From the NCBI RefSeq assembly GCF_014117215.1, contig NZ_JACGXS010000001.1:806001-870000 (forward strand): a stretch of DNA of 64,000 nt, given 5' to 3'. Origin of the DNA: Stenotrophomonas tumulicola. GTDB lineage: Bacteria; Pseudomonadota; Gammaproteobacteria; Xanthomonadales; Xanthomonadaceae. A program made the position numbers and the translations under genes. Of this stretch, positions 32,607 to 41,218 are shown piece after piece (positions within the stretch are counted from its first letter, which is position 1; each line of letters opens with the position of its first letter). Under the pieces are notes generated by a model. The model worked only from the letters and a program-made list of their open reading frames with translations. It was not told where the DNA came from and did no database searches.

Positions 32607-35207
32607 ATGCGAACGTTACTGGCCCGCCTGGCATTGTCTTTCTGCGCATTAGCTGCGCCGGCTGCCCATGCCTGCTCGGCACCGGCGTCGGTCTGCGAAC
32701 AGCCCGGCGTGGGCAGCTTCGCACTGATCGAGCGCTCGCAACCGGCTGCATTGCTGGTGGACGCCACGGCAGACCCCGCCGTGCAGCATGCGGCCGACGG
32801 ATTCGCTGCTGACCTGCAGCGGGTGAGCGGCCAGTCGGCGACGCGGCTGCAACAGGCCAGCGACGTGCGCGGCGCGGTGGTCGTTGCAGGCGTGCTGGGG
32901 GAAAGCGCGGCCGTCGACGCGCTGGTCCAGTCCGGCAAGCTCGACGTTGCCGGACTGGCGGGCCAGTGGGAAGGCTATCGCCAGGTGGTGGTGGAACAGC
33001 CATGGCCCGGCGTGGAGCGCGCCCTGGTGGTGGTCGGCTCGGATCGGCGCGGCGTGGTGTTCGGCCTGTACGACCTCTCGGGGAAGATCGGCGTATCGCC
33101 CTGGTACTGGTGGGCGGACGTACCGGTGCAGCGCAAGACGGCGCTTTACGTGACAGCCGGTGTACATGTCGACCACCCGAAGGTGAAGTACCGCGGCTTC
33201 TTCATCAATGATGAGGACCCTGCCTTCAATACCTGGGCACGCAAGCGCTTCGGCGGCATCAACGCCGACATGTACGCGCATGTGTTCGAGTTGCTGCTGC
33301 GCCTGAAGGGCAACTACCTGTGGCCGGCGATGTGGCCGCCCAAGGCATTCAATGATGACGACCCACGCAACATGGTGCTGGCCGATGCCATGGGCGTGGT
33401 GATGGGAACCACGCACCATGAGCCGATGATGCGTGCGCACGAAGAATGGCATCGCAACACGGAGCAGGGCGTCACCGGCGGTCGCTGGGATTACGCCAGC
33501 AACGGCGAGAGCCTGCGCACCTTCTGGCGCGGCGGAATGGAGCGGATGATGTCGCGGGGCGATGGCCGCCCCTATGACAGCATCGTCAGCCTGGGAATGC
33601 GCGGCGACGGCGACGAGGCCATGGCCGAAGATACGGCCACCACGCTGCTGGAGACCATCGTCGCCGACCAGCGGCGGATCATCGCCGACGTCACTGGCAA
33701 GCCGGCGGCGCAGACCCCGCAGGTGTGGGCGCTGTACAAGGAAGTACAGGACTACTATGACCACGGCATGGACGTGCCTGACGACGTGATCCTGTTGTTC
33801 GCAGACGACAACTGGGGCCAGAACCGCCGTCTTCCGACCCGCGACTTCGATCGCGCCGGTGGCTTCGGTGTCTACTATCATTTCGATTACGTGGGGGCGC
33901 CACGCAACTACAAGTGGCTCAACACCACCCAGGTCGAAAAGACCTGGCAGCAGATGGACCTGGCCTACCGGCGTGGGGCGCGGGCCCTGTGGATCGTCAA
34001 CGTCGGTGACATCAAGCCGGTGGAGTATCCGCTGGACTTCTTCATGAAGCAGGCGTGGGATCCGGAAGCGATGGACCTTGAAGCGCTGCGGCGCTATCCG
34101 GAAGCGTGGGCGCGTGCCAGCTTCGGCGATGACCAGGCGACGGCCATCGCGGCATTGGTGACGCGCTCCAGCCAGTACGCGGCGCGGCGCAAGCCGGAGC
34201 TCGTCGACGCCGACAGTTTCCCGCTCGGCGCCAGCAGCGGTGACATGCTGGACGGCGGTGAATTCGGTGCCATGGTGGCTGAGTGGGATGCATTGGAGCG
34301 GACGGCGTTGCAGGTCAAGGAACGGCTGCCAGCCAACCAGCGCGATGCATACTTCCAGCTGGTCGAGCATCCCATCATCGCCATGGCCAACCTATACCGC
34401 ATGTACTACGCGGTGGCCTGGAACCGTCGCCTGGCCGCTACGGGAGATCCCCGTGCGAACAGTTTCGCCGACCGGGCCGAAGCGGCGTTCGCCCGCGATG
34501 GAGCGATCAGCGCGCAGTACCACGCCCTCAATGAGGGCAAGTGGGACGGCATGATGCTGCAGACCCATATCGGCTATACCAGCTGGCAGCAGCCGGAAGA
34601 ACAGGTGATGCCGGAGGTCGTCCGTGTTCCTGCGGCGCCTGCATCGGCGTCGGTGCGTTTCAAGCCCGCGGCGTTCCGATCGATCCCCGGCGTGATGGCG
34701 ATCGAGGCACCACGGTTCGCACGTCGCGTCGATGGGGCCGGCCTGCACTGGCAGGTGGTTCCGCACCTGGGACGCACGATGGGCGCGGTCATCGCGCTGC
34801 CACAAGGGCAGCCGGCCACCACGGTGGAGGACGGCGTGCGGCTGGAGTATGACGTGGACGTGGGACAGGGCGGCGACGTGACGGTGCAGCTGTACCTGGT
34901 GCCGACGCTGGATGTCAGTGGCGGCAACCAGCTGCGCGTCGGCGTGTCGCTGGACGACGGCCCGGTACAGGTGATCACCGACAGCCTGGTTCCCGCGCCC
35001 ACCGAGACCACGCTCCCGCAGCAGCGCGACTGGAACAAGGCGGTGGAGGACAACGCACGGATCGTGCAGGCGCGCTTCCCGGGAACGACCGCAGGGCACC
35101 ATGTGCTGAAAATCTGGCGCCTGGACGACAACGTCGTGCTGCAGAAGCTGGTGGTCGCCGACGTGCCGGTTCCGGCGAGCTACCTCGGTCCCGCGCCCGG
35201 GTTGTAG
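32607..35207 (+). CDS. GH115 family xylan alpha-1,2-glucuronidase
   Basis: An 866-residue secreted or periplasmic glycoside hydrolase that removes (4-O-methyl)glucuronic acid from xylan main or terminal chains. The signal peptide is residues 1-22 (ALSFCALAAPAAHA). GH115 blocks are clear: RGVVFGLYDLSGKIGVSPWYWWADVPV, KYRGFFINDEDPAFNTWARKRFGGIN, LLLRLKGNYLWPAMWPPKAFNDDDP, GVVMGTTHHEPMMRAHEEW, and LFADDNWGQNRRLPTRD..GGFGVYYHFDYVGAPRNYKW. A C-terminal beta-rich domain follows from about residue 660. Length matches the family (~850). The xyl-box-like operator upstream puts it in the xylan regulon, although no other xylanase genes are nearby. Confidence 0.92.
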   Translation: MRTLLARLALSFCALAAPAAHACSAPASVCEQPGVGSFALIERSQPAALLVDATADPAVQHAADGFAADLQRVSGQSATRLQQASDVRGAVVVAGVLGESAAVDALVQSGKLDVAGLAGQWEGYRQVVVEQPWPGVERALVVVGSDRRGVVFGLYDLSGKIGVSPWYWWADVPVQRKTALYVTAGVHVDHPKVKYRGFFINDEDPAFNTWARKRFGGINADMYAHVFELLLRLKGNYLWPAMWPPKAFNDDDPRNMVLADAMGVVMGTTHHEPMMRAHEEWHRNTEQGVTGGRWDYASNGESLRTFWRGGMERMMSRGDGRPYDSIVSLGMRGDGDEAMAEDTATTLLETIVADQRRIIADVTGKPAAQTPQVWALYKEVQDYYDHGMDVPDDVILLFADDNWGQNRRLPTRDFDRAGGFGVYYHFDYVGAPRNYKWLNTTQVEKTWQQMDLAYRRGARALWIVNVGDIKPVEYPLDFFMKQAWDPEAMDLEALRRYPEAWARASFGDDQATAIAALVTRSSQYAARRKPELVDADSFPLGASSGDMLDGGEFGAMVAEWDALERTALQVKERLPANQRDAYFQLVEHPIIAMANLYRMYYAVAWNRRLAATGDPRANSFADRAEAAFARDGAISAQYHALNEGKWDGMMLQTHIGYTSWQQPEEQVMPEVVRVPAAPASASVRFKPAAFRSIPGVMAIEAPRFARRVDGAGLHWQVVPHLGRTMGAVIALPQGQPATTVEDGVRLEYDVDVGQGGDVTVQLYLVPTLDVSGGNQLRVGVSLDDGPVQVITDSLVPAPTETTLPQQRDWNKAVEDNARIVQARFPGTTAGHHVLKIWRLDDNVVLQKLVVADVPVPASYLGPAPGL

Positions 35208-35212
35208 CACCG

Positions 35213-35240
35213 GGCGACGCCGGCCGCGCCCGGCGTCGCC
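35213..35240. terminator. Strong 11-bp-stem hairpin between GH115 and FecA-like genes
   Basis: GGCGACGCCGG (35213-35223), six-base loop, CCGGCGTCGCC (35230-35240): a perfect eleven-pair GC stem in the 40 bp between two convergent stop codons. It is a bidirectional transcription terminator, or an mRNA 3'-end stabiliser; no T-tract accompanies it. Confidence 0.7.
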
Positions 35241-35247
35241 ACGTTGC

Positions 35248-37350
35248 TTAGAAGCGGTAGTTTCCCTGCACGTAGAAGGTGCGTGGCGCGGCGACCATCC
35301 GTCCAGCGTTGCCGTCCACGTTGCGGGTGTACCACCGTTTGTCGGCAAGGTTGTTCACCCCCACCGCGATATCCGTTTCCTGCAGCCACGGCAGCGTCCA
35401 GCTGGCCTGCGCATTCCACAGCCGCACGCCGGGCACGCGGCCAACCCGTGCATCGGCGCTTTCCTGCCAGGTATTGGCCGCATCGGAAAACTGCCCGCCC
35501 TGGTGCGTACTGGACACGTTGAAGGTCCAGGCCTCGTACTGGTAGCGGGCGCCGATGCTGTCGGTGTCGCGCGAATAGAACGGCACGTCCAGGCCACGGG
35601 CATCGCCGGACTGCTGGATCGCCTTGGTCCAGGTGTAGTTGGCGAACAATTCCAGCCCGGCCAAGGTGCTGTCTTCGCTGAAGTGATATTCCAGCGCGGT
35701 TTCCACGCCCTTGTGGTCGGTCGCGCCGATGTTCTGGAACGTGGGGGGAGTGATGCCCGGCACCTGCAGGATCTGGTTGTCGAAGCGCATCTTGAACACC
35801 GTCATCTCCGCACGCAGCGCACCGTCCTGCCAGCGTGCACCCAGTTCGGCCGTCTTGGCCACTTCCGGGTTGAGCGGGTTGCTGGCGGTCTGTGAGTTCA
35901 GCTGGATGTTCTGCACCGGGCCGAACGACGTGGTGTAGTTGCCAAACACCGTGAGGGCAGGGGTGAGCAGGTAGGCGACGTTGAGCGAAGGCAGCGCTTT
36001 GTCGTTGCGGCTGTCGAACGTGATGCCGCTACCGGCCTGCTGGCGCTGCATGTCGATCCATTCCATCCGTACGCCGGGAGTGATCCGCCACCGACCGATG
36101 GAAATCCGGTCGTCCACGTACAGTGAATGGGCGTCGGTGGCGTTGTCGAAGCGGTTGCTGGCACTGGCCGCGCCGGTGCTGCGGGTTACGGTGTAGCTGC
36201 GGTCGTTGCCGCGTTCGCGCAGGAACCGGTAGCCGGCGGTGACATCATGCACGGTGGCACCCCAGCGCAGGCGCTGGGTGAAGCGCGGCTCGATGCCCAG
36301 CACGCGGTAGTCGCGTGGCTGCACGGTGTCCTGGGTCCCCGCCGCATTGACCAGCGCGCTGGCACGGGTGCTCTCGTTGTAATACGCCAGTACTTCGAAC
36401 TCGCTGCTTTCCGACAGGGTGTTGGTGTAGCCGAGGTCGATGCCACTGCGATGGCCCTTCCAGAAGTCTGTCGGGCGGGTGTTCTGGAACGGGTCGGCCT
36501 GGTATTGCGCTGGCGTCAGGCCGCCGGGCGTCAATGAGCGTACGGCGTAATGCGAGAGCTTTGCACGAAGTTCCTGATGGTCATCCAACGCATAGGCGAA
36601 CTTCAGCGCAAGGTCGTCGAAATCATCGTCGCTGCCCTGGCGCCAGCCACGACCGTCCTGGCCGGAGTACAGCAATGCGACGCCCAGGCCGTTATCCAGG
36701 CGCGTACCGAGGAAGGTGTTGTACTGGGTGGCATCGCCGCCGCCGTGGTCATAGGCGGTGTAGCGCACCCCAGCGTCGCCCTGCAGGCCGCCCTCGGTGG
36801 GAATGGCGCGCGTGCTGAAATTGATGATGCCGCCGACGTTCTGCGGACCGTAGCGTACTGCGCCACCGCCACGCACCACGTCGATCGATTCGATGTTGGC
36901 CAGGCTGACCGGCGCGAACGACAACTGCGGCTGTCCATAGGGCGCCACGGCCAATGGCACGCCGTCGAGCAGCACGGTGGAGCGCGGCGAGTAGCGTCCG
37001 GTCAGGCCCCGCACGCCGATGTTGAGCGAGACCGAACTGCCTGCGGTGCCGGAATTGTCGGTGACCTGTACGCCGGGGATGCGTCGCATCGCATCGCCGA
37101 TGCTGGCCGCTCCGCTACCTTCGATATGTTCGCGGTCGACCACCGTGCGGGCACCGGCGAAGCTTTTCACGCTTTCGTGCAGGCCGGTTCCCAGCCAGCT
37201 TCCGGAAACCTGGATGCTGTCCAGGGTGGTCGGGTCCGGGGCGCCGGTTTCCTGCGCGCGGGCGCCGCCCGGCAGGCTGAGCAGGGCAAGCAGGGTAGCG
37301 AGGGGCAGTTGGGCCAGGCGGGGCGTGGGAGGGATCAAGGCAGCGGTCAT
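35248..37350 (-). CDS. FecA-like TonB-dependent receptor
   Basis: A 700-residue receptor with a signal peptide (LATLLALLSLPGGARAQ), a TonB box LDSIQVSGSW, and a plug of ferric-dicitrate receptor type: SFAGARTVVDREHIE, IGDAMRRIPGVQV, LNIGVRGLTGRYSPRSTVLLDGVPLAVAPYGQPQLS and GGGAVRYGPQNVGGIINFSTR. The barrel ends QGNYRF. No FecA-type N-terminal signalling domain is present and no fecIR genes adjoin it, so it is a transporter only. The ligand is probably a ferric citrate/carboxylate chelate. I placed the start at 37350 because the Fur-like box at 37379-37393 would lie inside the coding region if the upstream ATG at 37416 were used. Confidence 0.9.
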   Translation of the reverse strand: MTAALIPPTPRLAQLPLATLLALLSLPGGARAQETGAPDPTTLDSIQVSGSWLGTGLHESVKSFAGARTVVDREHIEGSGAASIGDAMRRIPGVQVTDNSGTAGSSVSLNIGVRGLTGRYSPRSTVLLDGVPLAVAPYGQPQLSFAPVSLANIESIDVVRGGGAVRYGPQNVGGIINFSTRAIPTEGGLQGDAGVRYTAYDHGGGDATQYNTFLGTRLDNGLGVALLYSGQDGRGWRQGSDDDFDDLALKFAYALDDHQELRAKLSHYAVRSLTPGGLTPAQYQADPFQNTRPTDFWKGHRSGIDLGYTNTLSESSEFEVLAYYNESTRASALVNAAGTQDTVQPRDYRVLGIEPRFTQRLRWGATVHDVTAGYRFLRERGNDRSYTVTRSTGAASASNRFDNATDAHSLYVDDRISIGRWRITPGVRMEWIDMQRQQAGSGITFDSRNDKALPSLNVAYLLTPALTVFGNYTTSFGPVQNIQLNSQTASNPLNPEVAKTAELGARWQDGALRAEMTVFKMRFDNQILQVPGITPPTFQNIGATDHKGVETALEYHFSEDSTLAGLELFANYTWTKAIQQSGDARGLDVPFYSRDTDSIGARYQYEAWTFNVSSTHQGGQFSDAANTWQESADARVGRVPGVRLWNAQASWTLPWLQETDIAVGVNNLADKRWYTRNVDGNAGRMVAAPRTFYVQGNYRF

Positions 37351-37378
37351 CGGAAAGGAGTGGAAGGGCAGTGGTAAA

Positions 37379-37393
37379 TGAGAATTATTACTA
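37379..37393 (-). promoter_or_regulatory. Fur-like box upstream of the FecA-like receptor
   Basis: TGAGAATTATTACTA matches the 7-1-7 Fur consensus TGATAAT-N-ATTATCA at 11 of 14 positions, within an unusually AT-rich stretch of this GC-rich sequence. It lies 28 bp upstream of the receptor start. Iron-dependent repression is the expected consequence. Confidence 0.55.
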
Positions 37394-37434
37394 CTTTCGA
37401 CGGCCATGGGAACCATGCCGTCCCCGCAGCGCGC

Positions 37435-38364
37435 TCAGGTGCCTTCCAGGGGCCGCTCCCATGGCGGATCGCCGGCGAATTTCCCGGCAAGGAAGGTCGA
37501 CAATGCGCGGACCTTCTGCGGTGTGAACGGCGCATCGGGATACGCCAGCGATATGGTGCTGGCAACGGGCTCCCATCGGGTCAATACCGGTACAAGTCGC
37601 CCGGCAGCGAAGTCCTCGCCAGCAACAAAGGTGGCCAGCATCGCAATGCCTCCACCCGCCAGCGCGGCCAGGCGCAGTGCTTCGGCGTTGTCCGCTGCCA
37701 ACATCGGAGAGACCTGGACCTCGACTTCCTGCTTGCCCCTGCGCAGCCGCCAGCTGTTGCCGTCCAGGAAGGGCGAGAAGTGCAGGACACGATGTGCCGC
37801 GAGGTCCGCAGGCGCTTCGGGCGCACCGCGCTGCCGGATGTACTCCGGTGATGCGCAGATCAGCCTGCGATTGGGCGCCAAAGGTCGAATCCGCAGGCCG
37901 CCGACTGCCGCCGGTGAGCCGATGCGGATTGCTGCGTCCATCCGCGCATCGAGCAGATCGACCATGCGGTCGCTGAAGGCCAGTTCGATGCGCAGGTCGG
38001 GATGGCACGCCATGAATTCCGGGATCAGCGGGGCGATATGGCGTTGTCCGAACAGATTGGGCACGGCCAGGCGCAGCGTGCCGGTGGGGCCGCTGGCGTA
38101 GCGCGATACTTCGGCTTCCGCATCAGCCATGCGCGCAAGCAGGTCTTCGCAGCGCTGGACATAGATCGCCCCGGCTTCGGTCAAGCTGACTTTCCGCGTG
38201 GTTCGTTGCAACAACCTGACGCCGAGCCGCGCTTCCAGTCGCGCGATCTGCCGGCTGAGCACGGTCGGGTCGATGTCCAGCTCGTCGGCGGCGACGCGGA
38301 AGCTCAGGCGCCGCGCCACGACAACGAAGCCACGCACGGTGGTGAGATCGGGCTCCTGCGACAT
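37435..38364 (-). CDS. LysR-type transcriptional regulator
   Basis: A 309-residue LysR protein: HTH with DLTTVRGFVVVARRLSFRVA, then ADELDIDPTVLSRQIARLEARLGV (residues 6-50), a wing RTTRKVSLTEAGAIYVQRCEDLL, and a CrgA-like effector domain (PTGTLRLAVPNLFGQRHIAPLIPEFM; GGIAMLATFVAGEDFAAGRLVPVL; YPDAPFTPQKVRALSTFLAGKF). It is divergent from a secreted beta-propeller gene starting at 38469. A CGATA-N11-TATCG palindrome lies in the 104-bp spacer, so that gene is its likely target. The inducer is unknown. Confidence 0.9.
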   Translation of the reverse strand: MSQEPDLTTVRGFVVVARRLSFRVAADELDIDPTVLSRQIARLEARLGVRLLQRTTRKVSLTEAGAIYVQRCEDLLARMADAEAEVSRYASGPTGTLRLAVPNLFGQRHIAPLIPEFMACHPDLRIELAFSDRMVDLLDARMDAAIRIGSPAAVGGLRIRPLAPNRRLICASPEYIRQRGAPEAPADLAAHRVLHFSPFLDGNSWRLRRGKQEVEVQVSPMLAADNAEALRLAALAGGGIAMLATFVAGEDFAAGRLVPVLTRWEPVASTISLAYPDAPFTPQKVRALSTFLAGKFAGDPPWERPLEGT

Positions 38365-38400
38365 CGGGATTCCATTGCTGCACCGGGAGCATCAGTGTAT

Positions 38401-38421
38401 CGATAGGGTGCCCATTTATCG
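38401..38421. promoter_or_regulatory. CGATA-N11-TATCG palindrome, candidate LysR site
   Basis: CGATA (38401-38405) and TATCG (38417-38421) form an inverted repeat with the 11-base spacing typical of LysR T-N11-A motifs. A third CGATA copy follows at 38432-38436. It lies between the divergent LysR and beta-propeller genes. Confidence 0.5.
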
Positions 38422-38468
38422 TGGCCAGGGTCGATATTAGGCTGTCTGCACATCAGCGAGGTGCAGCA

Positions 38469-39482
38469 ATGAATCCGTCCCATGCCAGATCCATCCGCCG
38501 CAGGCATTCCGGCCGGCAGTACCTGTCCGGCGCGCTGCTGGTGGTGGGCCAGCTGTTTTCGACCGCAACGCTGCTGGCGCAACCTGCGCCCCAATCGGCC
38601 ATCACGTTGCCGACGGGACCGCGCTACCCGAACGGTATTGCGGTCACCGCGGATGGCACGATCTTCACCGGATTCGTCACCAGTGGGGTAATCCTCCGCC
38701 AGCCGACGGGAGGCAAGTGGGAAACCTACTTCCCCGGGTCGGAGCACATCCATGCGGCGACGAGCCTTCGGCTGGATCCTGCGCGCAACCTGCTGTGGGG
38801 TACCTCGCCGGATTTTCTCGTCGAGGGCCGCCAACCACGCCGGAACCGGTTGTTCGCCCTGGATGTGGAAACGGCTGCGGTGCGACGCCTGATCGACGTG
38901 CCGGAGGGAAGTTTCGCCAATGACATCGCGATCGAGCCCGATGGTGGCGTGCTGGTCACCGACAGTTTCAAAGGCCGGATACTTCGCCTTGCACCTGGCG
39001 CGGATCGGTTGGAGGCCACGGTGGACCATCCCGCACTTGCGCCGCCACCTGCAGGCATCGGTGTTTCCGGAATTGCACGCGCGGGCGATGGTCGCCTGGC
39101 GCTGGCCAACTTCGGCACTGGCAGGCTGCTGGCTGTAGAGGTGGACGGTATGGTCAGGGAGATACGGTTGCCGCGCATGCTGGCCAATCCTGATGGCCTG
39201 GCGCTGGCCGCCGACGGTGCCCTGATTGTCTGCGAGGGCGATATCGAAGGTGGCAACGGACGCGTGCTGCGCATTGCCGATCCGTTCGCATCGGGCGAGC
39301 GGACGATCCAGGTGTTGGCCGCCCGGTTGGAGTCGCCAGTCAACCTGAGCCTGTCGCCGCAGCAGGAGGTGCTGGTGACCGAGGCGCGGATCCGCCACCG
39401 GTTGGCCACCACTACGCGCGTGCCTGCGCCGGAATCGTTCCGGATAATCAGGCTGGGGCTGGGTGTTGCCGCGGCGGAGTAA
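38469..39482 (+). CDS. Secreted SMP-30/gluconolactonase-like beta-propeller protein
   Basis: A 337-residue protein with a signal peptide (LSGALLVVGQLFSTATLLAQP) and a six-bladed-propeller pattern of the SMP-30/gluconolaconase/NHL type. Repeated units include PNGIAVTADGTIFTGF, ATSLRLDPARNLLWGTS, NDIAIEPDGGVLVTDSFKGRILRL, ANPDGLALAADGALIVCEGD and SPVNLSLSPQQEVLVTEA. Such propellers may be lactonases or ligand-binding proteins; the metal-binding residues of true gluconolactonases cannot be assigned by eye. GAGGTG precedes the ATG at 38469. It is divergent from a LysR gene with a palindrome between them. Confidence 0.78.
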   Translation: MNPSHARSIRRRHSGRQYLSGALLVVGQLFSTATLLAQPAPQSAITLPTGPRYPNGIAVTADGTIFTGFVTSGVILRQPTGGKWETYFPGSEHIHAATSLRLDPARNLLWGTSPDFLVEGRQPRRNRLFALDVETAAVRRLIDVPEGSFANDIAIEPDGGVLVTDSFKGRILRLAPGADRLEATVDHPALAPPPAGIGVSGIARAGDGRLALANFGTGRLLAVEVDGMVREIRLPRMLANPDGLALAADGALIVCEGDIEGGNGRVLRIADPFASGERTIQVLAARLESPVNLSLSPQQEVLVTEARIRHRLATTTRVPAPESFRIIRLGLGVAAAE

Positions 39483-39517
39483 TGGTTGGCGGATTTGGTG
39501 GTGGCTTCGGTGCGTCC

Positions 39518-39540
39518 GCCGGGCATGGCCCGGCGCTACC
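39518..39540. repeat. Single SMAG element
   Basis: GCCGGGCATGGCCCGGC (39518-39534) followed by GCTACC, identical in core to the first hairpin of the cluster at 1709. It lies 36 bp after the beta-propeller stop codon. A smaller hairpin, CGTGG-CGTTA-CCACG, follows at about 39550-39564. Confidence 0.8.
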
Positions 39541-39624
39541 ATGGGACTTCGTGGCGTTACCACGGCATTCGGATGGGGCGGCGTTGGGGGATAGAATATG
39601 CGGCTGCATTCTTGGAGCTGCATG

Positions 39625-40563
39625 ATGACCAACGCGCATTTCTATCCGATCGGCACCCCTGGGCAGCCATGGGGCGACGCCGAGCGCGCGCAGTGGCGGG
39701 CCGCCCAGCAGCGGCAGCGTAGTTATTTCGATGACGTGGTAATCGCCCTGGAGCAATTGCCCGACGATTTCGACGTGGTGCAGTATGGCCAGCTCGACCA
39801 TGCCCCGGACCATTACCCGCTGTTCGCCGTGGTCAACCGTGACTGGAATCCGGCACTGCCGACGGTGCTGGTTACCGGCGGCGTACACGGCTACGAAACC
39901 AGCGGCGTGCACGGGGCGCTGCAGTTCCTGTCCGACAAGGCACTGGGCTATGTCGGACGCGCCAACGTCATCGTGGCGCCGTGCGTCAGTCCATGGGGCT
40001 ACGAGCGGATCCAGCGCTGGAACCGGGAAGCGATCGATCCGAACCGCAGCTTCCGTGATGGCGGGCAGATCGAAGAAGCCGCCTCGCTGATGCGCTGGAT
40101 CGCGTCGCGTGGCGATGCCCTGCTGGTGCATCTGGACCTGCACGAAACCACGGACAGCGACCTGCAGGAGTTCGATCCGGCGCGTTGTGCACGCGATGGC
40201 AAGGAACTGGTACCGGAAACGATACCGGACGGTTTCTATGTGATCGGTAACAGCGAAGATCCACAGCCGGCGTTCCAGCAGGCGTTGATCGCGGCGGTGG
40301 AGAAAGTCACCCACATCGCGCCGGCCGACGCCAATGGCGAACTGGTCGGCATGCCGTTGCAGTCCCCTGGCGTGGTCTGGGGCGAGTCGCGCTCGATCGG
40401 TGCCTGTGCAGGCTTCACCGATGCGCGCTATGCGACCACCACCGAGGTCTATCCGGACAGCCCGCGCACGACCCCGGCCGAATGCAACCAGGCGCAGGTG
40501 GCCGCGATCTGCGCGGGTATCGATTTCGCCCTGGCGCAGGTCGAAACGTCCCCGAAGCGTTGA
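39625..40563 (+). CDS. M14-family zinc carboxypeptidase (succinylglutamate desuccinylase/aspartoacylase-like)
   Basis: A 312-residue cytoplasmic metallopeptidase of the M14 superfamily. Zinc ligands are in VTGGVHGYETSGVHGAL (HxxE, His and Glu near residues 90-95) and LLVHLDLHETTDSD (third ligand His near 170). ERIQRWNREAIDPNRSFRDG supplies the substrate-binding Arg/Asn-Arg residues. The likely general base is the Glu of TTTEVYPDS. There is no signal peptide, so the substrate is intracellular, either a peptide or an N-acyl amino acid. ATGs at 39622 and 39625 adjoin; 39625 has better spacing (7 bases) from GGAG. Confidence 0.82.
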   Translation: MTNAHFYPIGTPGQPWGDAERAQWRAAQQRQRSYFDDVVIALEQLPDDFDVVQYGQLDHAPDHYPLFAVVNRDWNPALPTVLVTGGVHGYETSGVHGALQFLSDKALGYVGRANVIVAPCVSPWGYERIQRWNREAIDPNRSFRDGGQIEEAASLMRWIASRGDALLVHLDLHETTDSDLQEFDPARCARDGKELVPETIPDGFYVIGNSEDPQPAFQQALIAAVEKVTHIAPADANGELVGMPLQSPGVVWGESRSIGACAGFTDARYATTTEVYPDSPRTTPAECNQAQVAAICAGIDFALAQVETSPKR

Positions 40564-40582
40564 AAAACCAGCGGCACGGACG

Positions 40583-40622
40583 GCCTGCCGGCACCGGTAT
40601 TCCCGGTTGATGCACGGCAGGC
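40583..40622. terminator. Nested hairpin between convergent M14 and cytochrome b561 genes
   Basis: Outer stem GCCTGCCG (40583-40590) pairs with CGGCAGGC (40615-40622). Inside it ACCGG (40593-40597), loop TATTC, CCGGT (40603-40607). The perfect outer eight-pair stem and its position between two stop codons suggest a bidirectional terminator. Confidence 0.58.
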
Positions 40623-40651
40623 GCCGGCCGCTGGCCGACACCCCCGTGCTC

Positions 40652-40672
40652 GCCCGCCATGGCCAGGCGCTA
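40652..40672. repeat. Degenerate SMAG element
   Basis: GCCCGCCATGGCCAGGC followed by GCTAC. It keeps the core CCATGGCC and the terminal GCTAC of the other SMAG copies, but the outer stem has mismatches. It overlaps the tail of the cytochrome b561 gene. Confidence 0.55.
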
Positions 40673-41218
40673 CCCGGTCTTCCGTGATCCTCCGATCATG
40701 CTCCGCAGTACGCCATCGCGGCGCACCCAGTGGTGGAACAAGGCGGCGGAAAGGTGGGCCAGCACCACGGCGAACAGCAGGTAAGCCAGCCACCCGTGTG
40801 CGTCGCGCAGCCAGGCATACAACGTCGCGTCATGCGGCGCGATGGGGGGCAGCTGCAGCCCTCCGCCCAGGGTGACCGGGTAGCCGCCGGCCGAGAGCAT
40901 CATCCACCCGATCAGCGGCATGGCCAGCATCAGCGCATACAGCAGCACATGCGATGCATGTGCCGCCATGGCTTGCCAGGCGGGGAGGTCGGCGGGCAGG
41001 GCGGGTGGACGGTGCCGCAGCCGGTAGGCCAGGCGCACGATCGCGAGCAGCAGGATGGCGATGCCCAACGGCCGATGCAGGTCGATCAGCACCGGCCGGG
41101 CAGCAATGGAGCTGACCATTGCCACGCCGATGAACAGCATGGCGACGATCAGTACGGCCATCAGCCAGTGCAGGATCCGCGCAACCGGAGTGAAGCCGGG
41201 GGATGATGTGTTGTTCAC
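40670..41218 (-). CDS. Cytochrome b561 family di-heme membrane protein
   Basis: A 182-residue inner-membrane cytochrome with four helices. Heme-ligand histidines are at RILHWLMAVLIVAML (helix 1), LIDLHRPLGIAILLL (helix 2), AAHASHVLLYALMLAMPLIGWMM (helix 3) and LRDAHGWLAYLLFAVVLAHLSAALFHHWV (helix 4). It passes electrons between the quinone pool and a periplasmic partner. The start is a GTG at 41218 whose second and third bases overlap the catalase stop codon (GTGA), so the two are translationally coupled. This catalase/b561 pairing occurs in several proteobacteria and suggests that electrons from the membrane feed the peroxidase. Confidence 0.9.
   Translation of the reverse strand: MNNTSSPGFTPVARILHWLMAVLIVAMLFIGVAMVSSIAARPVLIDLHRPLGIAILLLAIVRLAYRLRHRPPALPADLPAWQAMAAHASHVLLYALMLAMPLIGWMMLSAGGYPVTLGGGLQLPPIAPHDATLYAWLRDAHGWLAYLLFAVVLAHLSAALFHHWVRRDGVLRSMIGGSRKTG

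Noticed and set aside
35248-37350. FecA-type signalling receptor with FecI/FecR
   Set aside because: The N-terminus goes straight from signal peptide to TonB box and plug, with no signalling domain, and the only ECF sigma gene is 5 kb away next to catalase.
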